Source: UBA8437 sp963582065
Lineage (GTDB): Bacteria > Planctomycetota > Planctomycetia > Planctomycetales > Planctomycetaceae
Assembly: GCA_963582065.1 (NCBI GenBank)
Contig: CAUZRQ010000191.1
Span: 1 to 9,194 of the forward strand
Reading direction: 5' to 3'
Length of the DNA stretch: 9,194 bases
Shown: one piece after another, positions 1 through 7,359 of the stretch
Numbering within the stretch: the first letter of the stretch is position 1
How the letters are laid out: every line of letters begins with the position of its first letter
The notes under the pieces: model-generated
Told to the model about the DNA's origin: nothing
Seen by the model: only the letters and a program-made list of their open reading frames with translations
The model's database searches: none
Translations under genes and position numbers: made by a program

Positions 1-72
1 ACCGGCCCACACCAGCAGGGCCAGTCCCATCACCGGGTTCATCCCCACCGGTCTCGTTCGCCGATCGAGCAT
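1..72 (-). CDS. N-terminal fragment of an unidentified gene, probably exported or membrane-anchored
   Basis: On the minus strand an ATG at 72-70 opens a frame that runs 24 codons to the window edge without a stop. The peptide begins MLDRRTRPVGMNPVMG and continues into a hydrophobic stretch (LALLVWAG). A basic start followed by a hydrophobic core looks like a signal peptide or a first membrane segment. A strong Shine-Dalgarno match (GAGGAGAG, 89-82) sits 9 bases before the ATG and supports this start over the internal ATG at 42. The gene is divergent from the DUF1549/DUF1553 gene. The visible part is too short to name a family, so no function is proposed. Confidence 0.5.
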   Translation of the reverse strand, partial: MLDRRTRPVGMNPVMGLALLVWAG

Positions 73-81
73 GGTCGTCAA

Positions 82-89
82 CTCTCCTC
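82..89 (-). promoter_or_regulatory. Ribosome binding site of the left-edge gene
   Basis: GAGGAGAG on the minus strand lies 9 bases before the ATG at 72. It is one of the better Shine-Dalgarno matches in the window, and it is the main reason to accept the short fragment at 1-72 as a real gene start. Confidence 0.5.
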
Positions 90-119
90 AACAGCCCGGA
101 TGCTCAGTGCCTGCGTCTC

Positions 120-125
120 ATTATA
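120..125 (-). promoter_or_regulatory. Candidate -10 box of the left-edge gene
   Basis: A perfect TATAAT reads on the minus strand at 125-120, inside an otherwise GC-rich divergent intergenic region. Transcription would start near 113, giving a leader of about 40 bases before the ATG at 72. I see no good -35 box 16-18 bases upstream, so the call rests on the -10 match and its position. The overlapping plus-strand TATAAG (122-127) could also serve the DUF1549/DUF1553 gene, with a leader of about 190 bases. Confidence 0.3.
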
Positions 126-269
126 AGTGAATCGTCCCGGTGATGCGGGGCAGGACTCGACCAGCCCATCCCCAGAGAGGCTACGCTGTCAGGGTCGCGT
201 GGTGCCTTCCGGCGAGCGACGGCATGCTGAGCCATGGCATCAAGACCTTGCTGGCGAAGACCCGAGAGT

Positions 270-291
270 GTCATGATCTGTCGATCATGAC
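270..291. promoter_or_regulatory. Perfect 9-bp inverted repeat in the leader of the DUF1549/DUF1553 gene
   Basis: GTCATGATC (270-278) and GATCATGAC (283-291) are exact reverse complements separated by the 4-base spacer TGTC. The dyad lies 35 bases before the preferred ATG at 326 and covers the alternative ATG at 287. It could be an operator for a dimeric repressor, or an RNA hairpin in the leader. A weak promoter-like pair, TTGCTG (248-253) and CATGAT (272-277) with 18 bases between, would place the -10 box inside the dyad. That promoter match is poor and is only a suggestion. Confidence 0.45.
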
Positions 292-325
292 GGCCGGAAC
301 CTCCTGGCCTGGAATCCCACCCACC

Positions 326-2647
326 ATGCCGCGTTCATTGCTTGCCGCCGTGGTCCTGCTGCTGGGCCAGCTCTCATTCGTCGCCGCAGCAGACCCCGCC
401 GATGTTCCGCAGGAATTGGCCGACAAGGAACAGCCGTTCCGGGCGTTTCAACCGCTGGATTCTCCGACCATCCCACTGCCCGGCAACCCACATCGTTCGC
501 TTCGCAACCCGGTTGACGCGTTCATCCTGCGCAGACTCGCCCGGCACGACCTGGGCTTCTCACCCGATGCCGCACCGACCCGATTGGTGCGTCGCGTCTA
601 CTTCGATCTGATCGGACTGCCGCCGGCACCCCAAGACACGCAAGCCTACTTGCAGGACACGGCTCCCGGTGCCTACCAGAGGCTGATCGACCGCCTGCTC
701 GCCTCGCCACACTTCGGAGAACGCTGGGGACGGCACTGGCTCGACGTGGTGGGATACACCGACCTGGTCAGTTACGACGGCGACACGACGGGCATCTTTG
801 GGTTCATCCAGGGCCGCTGGAGGTATCGTGATTACGTGGTCGCTGCCTTCAACGACGACAAGCCGTATGACCGGTTTCTGTCTGAACAACTCGCCGGCGA
901 CGAACTTGTCGATTGGCGCAACGCAAAGCAGTTCACGCCCGAGACCGTGGCGCTGCTGGCCGCGACCGGCTTCTGGCGGAATGCCGAAGACCGCAGCGAA
1001 TCGGCCAAGGAACTCGAATACAAGTGGGGCTTCCTGCACAACACGATGCAGACCTTCGGCACCGGCATCCTCGGCCTCACGCTCCGTTGTGCTCGGTGTC
1101 ACGACCACAAGCACGAGCCGATCCCGCAACGTGACTACTACCGCCTGCTCTCGCTGATCACGCCCGCCTTCAACGTCGAGAATTGGAAGGACCCCAAGGA
1201 GCGGGCCATCCCATCCATTTCGGCCGTAGAAAAAAAGGCTCTCGACTCCTCCAACGCTGCCATCACCAAGCAGATCGCCGCACAGCAAGCACGCATCGCA
1301 GCCCTCAGGGAGTCCCGCAAACAGCAACTGCTGGCTGTCCGGCTGAAGTCGATCCCCGAACCGATCCGAAACGACACGAAGACCGCAATCGCCACACCTC
1401 CGGCCAAGCGGAGCGAGGTCCAGAAGTACCTCGTCGCAAAGTTCGGCACCTCGCTGACGCTCAAGAAAAAGCACGTCGACGCGGCCTTGACCTCCGACGA
1501 CAAGGCCGCGATCGCCCAACGGAATCAGCAGATCGCCGAGTTGAAACAGCGTATCCAGGCACACGGCTGGATCCAGGCCATCTACGACGTCGGCCCGCCG
1601 CCGGCCACGCATCTGCTGGAACGCGGCGAATTCAAGACCCCCGGCCCTCAGGTCCAGCCCGGTATTCTCGGCGCGCTCGCTGATGACTCCACCGCTTTCG
1701 CATCGCTCGTGAAACCGGTCCGTGGCAGCAGCGGACGACGCACGGCCCTCTCGCGCTGGCTCACAGCACGCGACACACCCGCCTCGGGGCTGGTGGCCCG
1801 CGTCGTGGTCAATCGCGTCTGGCAGCATCTCACCGGAGTCGGCATCGTGTCGACCTCCGAAAACCTCGGCAGGTCAGGAGCCTCGCCGACGCACCCGGAA
1901 TTGCTCGATTGGCTGGCGTCGGAATTCGTCAACAACGGGTGGCGGATCAAGCCGATCATCAACACGATCATGATGTCCACCACCTACCGCCAGTCCTCGC
2001 GCCGTGAAGGCCTCACAGTCAGTGACCCCAGCCCCCAAACCATCGACCCGGGCAACCAGCTCCTCTGGCGGGCCCGGCTCCGGCGACTCGAATCGGAAGT
2101 CATCCGCGACGCCATGCTGGCCACCTCCGACCGGTTCAACTCCACCATGGGAGGCCAGCCCATCCCGTTGAAATACCGCCGCGACGGCGTGGCGAGTTTC
2201 GACACCGAAAAACTCGCGAACCCCGGCTCACCCTGGAGACGCAGCGTCTACCTGTTCCAGCGACGCGTGTATCACCTGACCGTGCAGGGCGTGTTCGATC
2301 AGCCGACGATCGCCGGCAGTATCTGCCGCCGAAGCGCCTCGGCCGTGACCCTGCAATCGCTGAGCATGCTGAATGACGCCCTGGCACTCGAGCAGGCCGA
2401 GCAGTTCGCTGTTCGCGTCTGGCAACAATCCGGACGATCACCAACCGAACAGATCACACTGGCCTTTCAGGTCGCGTTGTCGCGACCGCCAGACGACCAG
2501 GAAGTCGGGTGGAGTTCCGAACTGCTGCGCCAACACACCTCGCGTTACCAGCACAGCGGAGCCACGGCCGAGCAGGCGGCCCGTAAGGCACTGATGCACC
2601 TGTGTCGCGTGCTGTTCAATTCCAGCGAGTTCTTGTACGTCGAGTAA
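326..2647 (+). CDS. DUF1549/DUF1553 (PSCyt2-PSD1) domain protein, exported
   Basis: This is a planctomycete-type protein of 773 residues from the ATG at 326. It opens with a Sec-type signal peptide (MPRSLLAAVVLLLGQLSF, then VAAAD as a likely cleavage zone). A DUF1549/PSCyt2 domain follows at about residues 61-278, with the signatures YFDLIGLPPAP and FGERWGRHWLD, and ends in a single CxxCH haem-type motif (CARCH, residues 255-259) followed by DHKHEPI. Residues about 301-414 are charged and glutamine-rich and may form coiled coil. DUF1553/PSD1 spans about residues 473-728, including NRVWQHLTG. The N-terminal PSCyt1 cytochrome domain found in many relatives is absent. The frame stays open upstream to GTG 140, with other possible starts at 143 and 287. 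I chose 326 because it puts the signal peptide at the N-terminus, although it has no clear ribosome binding site. The DUF1501 gene follows after 32 bases. The biochemical role of the family is not established. Confidence 0.9.
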   Translation: MPRSLLAAVVLLLGQLSFVAAADPADVPQELADKEQPFRAFQPLDSPTIPLPGNPHRSLRNPVDAFILRRLARHDLGFSPDAAPTRLVRRVYFDLIGLPPAPQDTQAYLQDTAPGAYQRLIDRLLASPHFGERWGRHWLDVVGYTDLVSYDGDTTGIFGFIQGRWRYRDYVVAAFNDDKPYDRFLSEQLAGDELVDWRNAKQFTPETVALLAATGFWRNAEDRSESAKELEYKWGFLHNTMQTFGTGILGLTLRCARCHDHKHEPIPQRDYYRLLSLITPAFNVENWKDPKERAIPSISAVEKKALDSSNAAITKQIAAQQARIAALRESRKQQLLAVRLKSIPEPIRNDTKTAIATPPAKRSEVQKYLVAKFGTSLTLKKKHVDAALTSDDKAAIAQRNQQIAELKQRIQAHGWIQAIYDVGPPPATHLLERGEFKTPGPQVQPGILGALADDSTAFASLVKPVRGSSGRRTALSRWLTARDTPASGLVARVVVNRVWQHLTGVGIVSTSENLGRSGASPTHPELLDWLASEFVNNGWRIKPIINTIMMSTTYRQSSRREGLTVSDPSPQTIDPGNQLLWRARLRRLESEVIRDAMLATSDRFNSTMGGQPIPLKYRRDGVASFDTEKLANPGSPWRRSVYLFQRRVYHLTVQGVFDQPTIAGSICRRSASAVTLQSLSMLNDALALEQAEQFAVRVWQQSGRSPTEQITLAFQVALSRPPDDQEVGWSSELLRQHTSRYQHSGATAEQAARKALMHLCRVLFNSSEFLYVE

Positions 2648-2679
2648 CGCAACGTCTGAGTCCCCCGGGTGAAGCTGAC

Positions 2680-4137
2680 ATGCACGGAAACCACGCACCA
2701 CTTTCTCGCCGACGATTCCTGCAGGGTTCCGGACTGGGTTTCGGAAGCCTGGCCCTGGCGTCGATGCTCGAGCGAGACGGCCTGCTGGCCAGCAACACCG
2801 CAGCGGCCACGGCCGCCGAGTCCAGGCCGCGGGTCGACCTGCTGCCCCGCGACGGCCATTTTCCCGCCCGAGCCAAGAACGTGATCATGCTCTTTCAGTC
2901 GGGCGCACCAAGCCAGATGGACCTCTTCGACCCGAAACCCCAACTGCAGCGGCAGCACGGCAAGGACGTCGGCATCGACAGCCTGCAGGGCCGTGCGCGG
3001 GAACCGTTGATGGCCAGCCCGTTCCGGTTTCGCCCGCACGGCGAGTCGGGCATCGAGTTCTCCGAGTTGGTGCCGCACCTGGCATCGGTCGCCGACGAGC
3101 TGTGCGTGATCCGCTCGATGTACACCTTCGACCCCTGCCACGCCGGCGCACCGCTGATCTTTCTCACCGGAAAACTCGCCTTCGGCCGACCCACCCTGGG
3201 CACCTGGATCGGGTATGCCCTGGGAACCGAGAACCAGAACCTGCCCTCCTACGTCGTCCTGCACGATATCGAAGGACACAACACGGCCGGAGCCGCCCTG
3301 TGGGACAACGGCTGGCTGCCGGCGCTGTACCGAGGTACCGAGTTTCGGCCCAAGGGATCGCCGGTACTCAACCTGCGTGCCGCTCGAGAACTGCCCCCTG
3401 GAGCCGACCAGGATGACCTGCGACTGATCGGCCGCCTGAACCAGAAATACGCCAGGCGGTTTCCCCGGGCCACCGACCTGGAAACTCGCATCCGCAACTA
3501 CGAACTGGCCGCCCGGATGCAGCTGGCTGCCGAAGACACTCTCGACCTCTCGCAGGAAACCGCCACCACCAGGAGACTCTACGGCTTGGAAAACCCCGCG
3601 ACGGCCGAGTACGGGACGCAGTGTCTGATGGCTCGCCGCCTGGTCGAGGCCGGAGTGCGGTTCATCCAGATCATGAACAAGCCACACAATCCCTGGGATC
3701 ACCATTCCAACATCAAGACCCGCCTGCCGGCGACCTGCCTGGCCACCGATCAACCGTCGGGGGCCCTGATCGCCGACCTGAAGCAGCGGGGGCTGCTCGA
3801 CGAGACACTGGTGGTGTGGGTCGGTGAGTTCGGACGCCTGCCGACGTCACAGGGCGGCTCTGGACGCGACCACAACATGCACGCCTTCACCGCTCTGGCC
3901 GCCGGCGGCGGCCTCAAACGCGGCCACGTGCATGGGGCCACCGACGAGTTCGGCCACAAGGCCGAGGTCGACCCGGTCAGCGTGCTCGACCTGCTGGCCA
4001 CGATCCTGCACCAGGTGGGCCTCGACCATACCCGCCTGACCTACAAGCACAACAACCTGGAAGAATCGCTGACCGATGCCCGCACGACCGACGCATCGGT
4101 CGTCGGCCAACTGCTGCAAGGCCCGGTCCTCGGCTGA
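2680..4137 (+). CDS. DUF1501 family protein with twin-arginine leader, partner of the DUF1549/DUF1553 gene
   Basis: The product has 485 residues, a usual length for DUF1501. It begins with a Tat signal: the motif SRRRFL (residues 9-14) is followed by a glycine- and alanine-rich hydrophobic stretch, so export of a folded protein is expected. Family signatures follow in order: NVIMLFQSGAPSQMDLFDPKP-like core near residues 67-87, LGTENQNLPSYVVL near 181-194, HNPWDHH near 336-342, VGEFGR at 381-386 and RDHN at 396-399. DUF1501 proteins are related to the alkaline phosphatase/sulfatase fold, but no activity is established. The ATG at 2680 is chosen because it places the Tat motif near the N-terminus. 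The GTG at 2602 would overlap the upstream gene by 46 bases and add an unrelated basic extension. A weak GGGTGAAG precedes the ATG. Tight spacing to the upstream gene suggests one operon. Confidence 0.92.
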   Translation: MHGNHAPLSRRRFLQGSGLGFGSLALASMLERDGLLASNTAAATAAESRPRVDLLPRDGHFPARAKNVIMLFQSGAPSQMDLFDPKPQLQRQHGKDVGIDSLQGRAREPLMASPFRFRPHGESGIEFSELVPHLASVADELCVIRSMYTFDPCHAGAPLIFLTGKLAFGRPTLGTWIGYALGTENQNLPSYVVLHDIEGHNTAGAALWDNGWLPALYRGTEFRPKGSPVLNLRAARELPPGADQDDLRLIGRLNQKYARRFPRATDLETRIRNYELAARMQLAAEDTLDLSQETATTRRLYGLENPATAEYGTQCLMARRLVEAGVRFIQIMNKPHNPWDHHSNIKTRLPATCLATDQPSGALIADLKQRGLLDETLVVWVGEFGRLPTSQGGSGRDHNMHAFTALAAGGGLKRGHVHGATDEFGHKAEVDPVSVLDLLATILHQVGLDHTRLTYKHNNLEESLTDARTTDASVVGQLLQGPVLG

Positions 4138-4162
4138 TCCATCGGCGACGCACGACGCGATC

Positions 4163-4233
4163 CCGACCCAATCAGCACGACCCGCTCGGGTCAGACGCAA
4201 GCTGACACGAGCGGGTCGTGTTGATTGGATCGG
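4163..4233. terminator. Long hairpin between convergent genes, possible bidirectional terminator
   Basis: Arms 4163-4194 and 4202-4233 pair over 32 positions around a 7-base loop (ACGCAAG). There are 29 Watson-Crick pairs, one G-T wobble (4175/4221) and two mismatches (4167/4229 and 4189/4207). The central 21 positions (4168-4188 with 4208-4228) pair without a gap. It starts 25 bases after the DUF1501 stop and lies 178 bases beyond the stop of the convergent propeller gene, so it could end transcripts from both sides. No T-run follows on either strand, so it is not a classic intrinsic terminator and may instead be a repeat element. I see no gene or other signal in the remaining intergenic bases, 4138-4162 and 4234-4411. 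Confidence 0.55.
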
Positions 4234-4411
4234 CCCGCTGAACAAAACAACGAGTGGGAGGATCATCACGGTTCTATTCCTAGAGTGTTGCACGCCGGTA
4301 CCACCAGGGGCCAGGGATGAAGTGCCCGTTCGACGAGATTTCCCCACCCATCACCCGTTTCACGAGTCATCCCATGCCAGGTACCGGTGGAATCGTCCGG
4401 ATCGTGTGGAT

Positions 4412-5791
4412 TCACCTGTTCTTCGTCTTGCCGCCCAGCGACAGCAACCTGGTTTCGGTCCGGAAGTACATGACGCCGCCGGCGACCGCAGGTGTGGCAA
4501 AGCTCGGTTCACCCAGCGGCACCCTGGCAAGCAGTTCGTACTTCTCGCCGGCCGCAACTACCGCGACCGTCCCGCGTCGATCGACACAGTAAAGTGACCC
4601 ATCGACCCAAACCGGTGACCCGTAGTAGCTGCCTCCAACGCGTTCACGCCAGACGATGACACCGGTCGCTGCCACGATACAGGACACGATTCCAGAATCA
4701 GACCAAAGGTAGGCCAACTGATCTTTGACGATCGGTGTCGGTGTCAATGGTGCGGCTTTCTTGATCTCATATTTGATCCGGGGCCTTGTGTCTTTGTCAC
4801 CAGCTTGAACGGCGTAGATCACGTCACCTGACACGCCACGACCATGGGAACCAAAAATCAAGTCGCCCGCCATCACGGGAGATGCCACCGTGCGGCTCGG
4901 AAGCAGACGGGATGTCTGCCAGTTGACCGTACCGGTTCGAATGTCCACCCCGGTCAGACCGAAATACGAATCGAGAAATACCAGTTCCCGTCTCCCGTCT
5001 TTCAGCGTTCGAACGCAGGGCGTGGCGTAACCCGCCAGATACGTTTTGCGTTTGACCTGCCAAACGGTCTTGCCGCTCTTTCGATCCACCGCCATCAGGA
5101 AACTGTCGTTTACTGTCTTGTCCGGGTAGGTCTTCGGCAAAACCCCGATTCGGATCATGAAGTTCGGGTCCATTTGCACGTTCGTCAACACCACCAGGTC
5201 GTCGACGATAATCGGTGATGTCCCCGCGCCATTGATCGCCGTGTGTGGCCCAAAATCTCGTTCCCAAACGGTCTTGCCTGTGCGATCGAGAGCCAGCAGC
5301 GTGAGCTTCTGGGGGTCAGCCCATGTGACCACCACGCCGTCAGCATCCGCGGCCGGCGTCGATGAACCGTAGCTGTTGGAACCATGAAGCCGGTGTTTCT
5401 TTGAAGAGAAACTCCGCTTCCAGAGGACCCTGCCACTGTCGACATCGACACAGACGACAATTCTCTCGGCGGTGCGTTTCTGACCACACACCACGTAGAG
5501 CCTCTCGCCAACTATCACTGGTGAACCGTGACCGTGTCCGGGCAGTTCGGTGGTCCAGTTGTAGTCCTCTGCATTCCACCTCACCGGCACGGTCGTTGCG
5601 TGGCTGATCCCTGTGCCATTGGGGCCACGAAACCGTGGCCAATCAGTGGTGGCTGACTTCGCTCCACGTTTCGCGTTGTCGTTGGCCCGTGTGTCCTCTG
5701 CTATCACACTCGTGGTGAAGGTCCCGGCAATCGCCACGGACAGGGCAAAACAAAGTGCCAGTTGTTTCGCCGTGGCCACATCAGTTCGCAT
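4412..5791 (-). CDS. PQQ-binding-like beta-propeller repeat protein, exported
   Basis: The product has 459 residues from the ATG at 5791. It starts with a signal peptide (short n-region MRTDVATAK, hydrophobic core, likely cleavage after SVIA near residue 31). The mature part opens with WPRFRGPNGTGIS (residues 51-63), a hallmark of planctomycete and verrucomicrobial PQQ-like propeller proteins. Blade repeats with the VD-x-x-SG-x-x-x-W pattern occur near residues 115-128, 166-181, 233-248, 280-294 and 373-385, and GSPVWVDGSLYCVDRRG follows near 391-407. Such propellers may bind partners or act in periplasmic quality control; cofactor binding or dehydrogenase activity cannot be assumed, and I see no dehydrogenase domain. 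The frame extends to an ATG at 5845, but that start would bury the signal peptide behind 18 residues. GGAG on the minus strand, about 11 bases before 5791, also favours the shorter form. It is downstream of a DUF1501 gene on the same strand. Confidence 0.88.
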   Translation of the reverse strand: MRTDVATAKQLALCFALSVAIAGTFTTSVIAEDTRANDNAKRGAKSATTDWPRFRGPNGTGISHATTVPVRWNAEDYNWTTELPGHGHGSPVIVGERLYVVCGQKRTAERIVVCVDVDSGRVLWKRSFSSKKHRLHGSNSYGSSTPAADADGVVVTWADPQKLTLLALDRTGKTVWERDFGPHTAINGAGTSPIIVDDLVVLTNVQMDPNFMIRIGVLPKTYPDKTVNDSFLMAVDRKSGKTVWQVKRKTYLAGYATPCVRTLKDGRRELVFLDSYFGLTGVDIRTGTVNWQTSRLLPSRTVASPVMAGDLIFGSHGRGVSGDVIYAVQAGDKDTRPRIKYEIKKAAPLTPTPIVKDQLAYLWSDSGIVSCIVAATGVIVWRERVGGSYYGSPVWVDGSLYCVDRRGTVAVVAAGEKYELLARVPLGEPSFATPAVAGGVMYFRTETRLLSLGGKTKNR

Positions 5792-5830
5792 CGGACAAAT
5801 AACTCCACTTGCGTCCACCTCGGCCCCGAA

Positions 5831-5868
5831 CCGTGGTTGTGTCATTGGGTGACACCCACTCCGTGGTT
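5831..5868. repeat. Direct repeat pair flanking a short palindrome upstream of the propeller gene
   Basis: CCGTGGTT occurs at 5831-5838 and again at 5861-5868, exactly 30 bases apart. Between them lies the odd palindrome TGGGTG-A-CACCCA (5846-5858), which abuts the unused ATG at 5845. The whole pattern sits in the 135-base gap between the second DUF1501 gene and the chosen start of the propeller gene, where a regulatory site would be expected. Short repeats of this kind can arise by chance. Confidence 0.3.
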
Positions 5869-5926
5869 TTCACTCGGCATCAGCCGGTCATCGTCCTGGT
5901 CAGCACTCGACCGTAGTCCGCCAGCT

Positions 5927-7324
5927 CTAGCTGAACAGGTCGAAGATCGGCTCACCCGAACTGATGGGACGCGTGAAACCGTCTTTGCCGAGGCGAAGGT
6001 CCAACGGAACGTCCATGGCGTGGTAGATCGTCGCACCGAGATCCTGTGGACGGACCGGCCTGTCCTGGACAAATGACGCGGTCTTGTCGGACTTGCCGTA
6101 GACCCGGCCGCCCTGGATGCCACCGCCGGCGACGATAGCCGAGAAACACTTGGGCCAGTGCTGGCGTCCGGGGGTCGTCGTCCGCTGATTGATTTTTGGC
6201 GTCCGGCCAAATTCTCCGACGCAGACAACCATCGTGTTCTCCAGCAGCCCACGGTCGTCCAGGTCCTCGAGCAAAGCGGACAGGCCTTCATCCAGGCGGG
6301 GAACGCACCAGCCGAGGCCATAGGAGCCGTTGCCGAAGGAGTTGCCCATTCCCATTTCACCGCCGTGCATGTCCCAGCTCGAACTGGGGGCACCACCGCC
6401 CCCTTTCGGAGAGATGCCTGCCCAGCCATTGACGGTCACGAATCCGACGCCCGCCTCAACCAGTCGCCGTGCCAACAGCAGGTTCTGTCCCAGCGGGTGC
6501 ATGCCGTATCGTTCCCGCACTTTCGTCGGCTCTCGATTCACCTCGAACGCCCTACGTCCATCCGACCCGTTGGCCAGATCGAACGCCCGGCCGTGCAAAT
6601 CGTCCCAGTTGTTCAGCACCTGGTTCCTGCTGTTCGACGGACTCAGACTGCTCAACAACCGTTGCCGCTTGAGCATTCGGTCCGAAGCGACCGCCGGAAG
6701 CAGTTCATCGGGGGCCTTGAACCCGGGCGTGGCGGGGTTGTTCTTTGCCGACCCCACGAACAGCGGACTATGGGCCATCCCCAGGTGGCCGCCTTTGCCG
6801 ATGCCGGCGGCACAGAACACGGGATCACCGACGCACTTGATCAGCCAGACATACGACGCGACCGTTCGCTGGCTGGGTCGAACCCTCGACATCACCGAAC
6901 CCAGGTACGGCGCATCGGCCGGTGCCTGGGCCTGACCGGCCAGGCAGTGATGCATGGCGTCGAAGTGGTTACTGATATTCCCCACGTGGTTCATCGAACG
7001 GATCAGGCTGAATCGGTCCGTCTGTTGTGCCAGCCGCTGATGCAACTCGGTGATCTGCATCCCGGGAACGCTGGTGGCGATGGGGTTGTACGGCCCGCGA
7101 ATCTCCTTGGGAGCCTCGGGCTTCAGGTCCCAGGTGTCCAGGTGGCTGGGTCCGCCGCAGAGCAGGATGAAGATGCAGGACTTTTCGGCGGCTCCGTTAC
7201 CAAGTCCCTGCCTGCCATCGACGCCGGCAGCAACGATCCCCGGGGTCCCCAGACTCAATCCACCAACCGCACCCGCCTGGAGGAGTTTCCGGCGAGAGAA
7301 ACCGCTGTGCTCTGAGTAATTCAA
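5927..7324 (-). CDS. DUF1501 family protein with twin-arginine leader, TTG start
   Basis: This second DUF1501 protein has 465 residues. The Tat motif SRRKLL (residues 10-15) is followed by a glycine-rich hydrophobic segment. Family signatures are GGPSHLDTWD (57-66), RRLVEAGVGFVTVN (286-299), WDMHGGEMGMGN (317-328), VGEFGRTP (369-376) and GRQHWP (386-391). It is clearly diverged from the plus-strand DUF1501 protein, for example GGPSHLDTWD against SGAPSQMDLFD. The start codon is TTG at 7324-7322: an in-frame TGA lies only four codons upstream, no in-frame ATG occurs before residue 89, and GAGGGG precedes the TTG by 5 bases. The usual DUF1549/DUF1553 partner is missing; the neighbour downstream is the beta-propeller gene, and the neighbour upstream, 154 bases away, is the esterase gene. 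Export through Tat is well supported; the biochemical role is unknown. Confidence 0.92.
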   Translation of the reverse strand: MNYSEHSGFSRRKLLQAGAVGGLSLGTPGIVAAGVDGRQGLGNGAAEKSCIFILLCGGPSHLDTWDLKPEAPKEIRGPYNPIATSVPGMQITELHQRLAQQTDRFSLIRSMNHVGNISNHFDAMHHCLAGQAQAPADAPYLGSVMSRVRPSQRTVASYVWLIKCVGDPVFCAAGIGKGGHLGMAHSPLFVGSAKNNPATPGFKAPDELLPAVASDRMLKRQRLLSSLSPSNSRNQVLNNWDDLHGRAFDLANGSDGRRAFEVNREPTKVRERYGMHPLGQNLLLARRLVEAGVGFVTVNGWAGISPKGGGGAPSSSWDMHGGEMGMGNSFGNGSYGLGWCVPRLDEGLSALLEDLDDRGLLENTMVVCVGEFGRTPKINQRTTTPGRQHWPKCFSAIVAGGGIQGGRVYGKSDKTASFVQDRPVRPQDLGATIYHAMDVPLDLRLGKDGFTRPISSGEPIFDLFS

Positions 7325-7329
7325 CTCAA

Positions 7330-7335
7330 CCCCTC
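7330..7335 (-). promoter_or_regulatory. Ribosome binding site that fixes a TTG start
   Basis: GAGGGG on the minus strand (7335-7330) lies 5 bases before TTG at 7324. With the in-frame stop just upstream and no in-frame ATG nearby, it supports TTG as the true start of the second DUF1501 gene. Confidence 0.55.
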
Positions 7336-7359
7336 ACAAACCCAGTGAATACACCGTTG

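Noticed and set aside
560..1828. Long minus-strand open frame of 422 codons inside the DUF1549/DUF1553 gene
   Set aside because: It is antisense to a clear conserved domain protein, shows no recognisable domain or leader, and is the kind of frame that GC-rich codon bias creates opposite real genes.
2602..2679. GTG at 2602 as the start of the first DUF1501 protein
   Set aside because: It would overlap the upstream gene by 46 bases and put 26 unrelated residues before the Tat motif; ATG at 2680 gives a normal leader.
2545..3753. Minus-strand open frame of 402 codons antisense to the first DUF1501 gene
   Set aside because: It overlaps conserved DUF1501 coding sequence, and its product is low-complexity, rich in G, V, Q and R, with no family signature.
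4076..4597. Plus-strand open frames (4076-4597 and 4317-4592) across the convergent gap
   Set aside because: They run through the hairpin and into the antisense of the propeller C-terminus, with no conserved motif. GGGAGG near 4257 has no start codon at a suitable distance.
5792..5845. ATG at 5845 as the start of the propeller protein
   Set aside because: It would put 18 extra residues before the signal peptide, abuts a palindrome, and has a poorer ribosome binding site than ATG at 5791.
6158..7315. Plus-strand open frame of 385 codons antisense to the second DUF1501 gene
   Set aside because: It mirrors the DUF1501 reading frame and has no signal, domain or ribosome binding site of note.
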